From contig NC_064044.1 of the NCBI RefSeq assembly GCF_932526225.1, forward strand, positions 13,951,453 through 14,015,452: a DNA stretch of 64,000 nt, in the 5' to 3' direction. The notes under the pieces are model-generated. The model made no database searches. It was not told the DNA's origin and worked only from the letters and a program-made list of their open reading frames with translations. Made by a program: the position numbers and the translations under genes. Shown here one piece after another: positions 62,990 through 64,000 of this stretch. The stretch's first letter is position 1; every line of letters begins with the position of its first letter. Source of the stretch: Nematostella vectensis (Eukaryota > Cnidaria > Anthozoa > Actiniaria > Edwardsiidae).

Positions 62990-63196
62990 TATAAAAGCAG
63001 CTGTATTAGTTAGTTTTTTTTTTTTAGTTTAGTACCGTTGAGCAAAGGAGACGCATTGCTTGCGCGGCGTGATGCGGGAGCGAGATATGCAGTTGCTCAG
63101 GGAAGACAGTCAGCAGAGATAAGCTGCAAGCTTAGAGCGCTGTCCGTACGGGCCTGTCATGCCAGTTGTGTTCAGTTTGATTTACCGGTTGTAAGT
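62990..63196 (+). promoter_or_regulatory. TATA motif and possible untranslated exon, unit D
   Basis: TATAAAA at 62990-62996 and donor GTAAGT in GGTTGTAAGTACTTT near 63191, as in units B and C. Confidence 0.35.
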
Positions 63197-63925
63197 ACTT
63201 TGTTTTTAAAACTAGCCTTTGGCTTAGGTCACCTTTTCTCCGGATTTGACTATGTTTGTTATCACTTAAAATTTATTATTTAATTTGTTAATAAATCCTT
63301 TATAAGTCCATGCCTTGCATCATGTATTCGTTCTCACGTTGCCTTTCGCTCGATCGTTTTCGTTTCATTTCATTTATTTTTGCCTACTTTTTGGCTGGTG
63401 TCAGAACCTGATAGTTTTGCCTTCAGTATTGCATTTGTTTCTACATTTTTCGTAACCGCACGGTAAATGTCAAGTTCCGACGGTTACACATGCATGCAAA
63501 TACTTTTTTTCTGTAATAATTCCAGATTTTTTTTGGCAAAAAACATAAGAATCCAAGATGGCAGATCCAAGATAACAGACCCAAGAAGATGGCGGAAATT
63601 CTTACCAGAAAAAGGATTATAAACGTTTTTATTACCTTTTTGCATTGTGTAGCCGTTAAAAGGTTTATTCTGACATATCTCAATGATGTAAGATGATTTA
63701 AACCTTATATTTGATAATATAGGCAAAATTTGAAATAATAACTTAAGATTGTATTCATCTTTATCTGTACTCTATATCAACCCCGCGGAAAATATCATCC
63801 ATATAGCAGATTTTACTGTTGGATGATTGAAAATGTAATTCAAGTTCAAAAATTAAAAGTACACCACCAATTTTTTTCGGCAGTAAAAGATTCCTACCAC
63901 TAATACAGATACTTAAACTATCGGC

Positions 63926-64000
63926 TCATTCCTTTGGAGTCTCCTCAGCTGGTGCCTCATCTTGCGCAGGCGCGGTATCTTGTTCTACTGGGGCCTCGCT
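63926..64000 (-). CDS. Pro/Ala/Glu-rich terminal exon, unit D (cut by window end)
   Basis: The 3' half of the exon seen at 22795-22940, with the TGA stop retained and residues the same as in unit B over the visible part. Confidence 0.35.
   Translation of the reverse strand, partial: SEAPVEQDTAPAQDEAPAEETPKE

Larger units (their letters stand above)
60781..64000 (+). repeat. Tandem segmental duplication, unit D (partial)
   Basis: The spacer after copy 4 matches the first 3.2-4.4 kb of the other spacers, showing the array continues past the window. It shares with unit A, but not B or C, the stretch CCTATATTTTGATGCTCTTTGCATAGGATC near 61483. Confidence 0.9.

Overview
This is animal nuclear DNA, most likely from an anthozoan cnidarian such as a stony coral or sea anemone. 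The evidence is AT-rich, intron-bearing DNA packed with transposons; a CR1-type LINE whose protein carries a PHD finger and a 2A-like motif; a two-gene Harbinger element; and a tandem family of TPR-CHAT genes of the kind expanded in corals and anemones. No bacterial, viral or organellar gene set is present. The species is inferred from family knowledge, not proven here.

The window is a tandem array of one large segmental duplication. Four copies of a TPR-CHAT gene lie on the + strand and stop at 2061, 19652, 40055 and 60780, so the repeat units are 17,591, 20,403 and 20,725 bp. The spacers are also homologous and keep the same order of small landmarks: a foldback element, a TATA-linked possible exon, a minus-strand Pro/Ala/Glu-rich exon, a small MITE, a G-rich minisatellite, Helitron-like ends, a palindromic MITE, and a CRE/TATA promoter candidate.

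The copies differ in state. Copy 1 is cut by the window edge. Copy 2 is full length but has one nonsense codon in its TPR array. Copy 3 (36885-40055) is the only complete open copy, about 1,056 residues. Copy 4 has lost its promoter region, start and most TPRs through a deletion of about 4.4 kb, yet keeps an open CHAT domain. All four retain the His and Cys of the predicted caspase-like protease.

Comparing the units exposes insertions with their empty sites: a 1,000-bp piggyBac-like element in unit A (TTAA target); an internally deleted LTR retrotransposon in unit B with near-identical 159-bp LTRs and a tRNA-Leu primer site; a CR1-like LINE in unit C with 7-bp target duplications and a tail of about 2 kb of (TCTA)n; and a 3,025-bp Harbinger transposon in unit C with a decayed transposase and a Myb/SANT-like partner gene. 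Unit B has lost the minisatellite, which unit C has expanded to about 24 copies. Unit C replaces about 3.7 kb with about 250 bp of unrelated sequence.

The most interesting system is the TPR-CHAT array: a putative protease sensor family evolving by tandem duplication, homogenisation of 40-residue repeats, pseudogenisation and domain-stripping deletion. Its substrate is unknown and cannot be read from this window.
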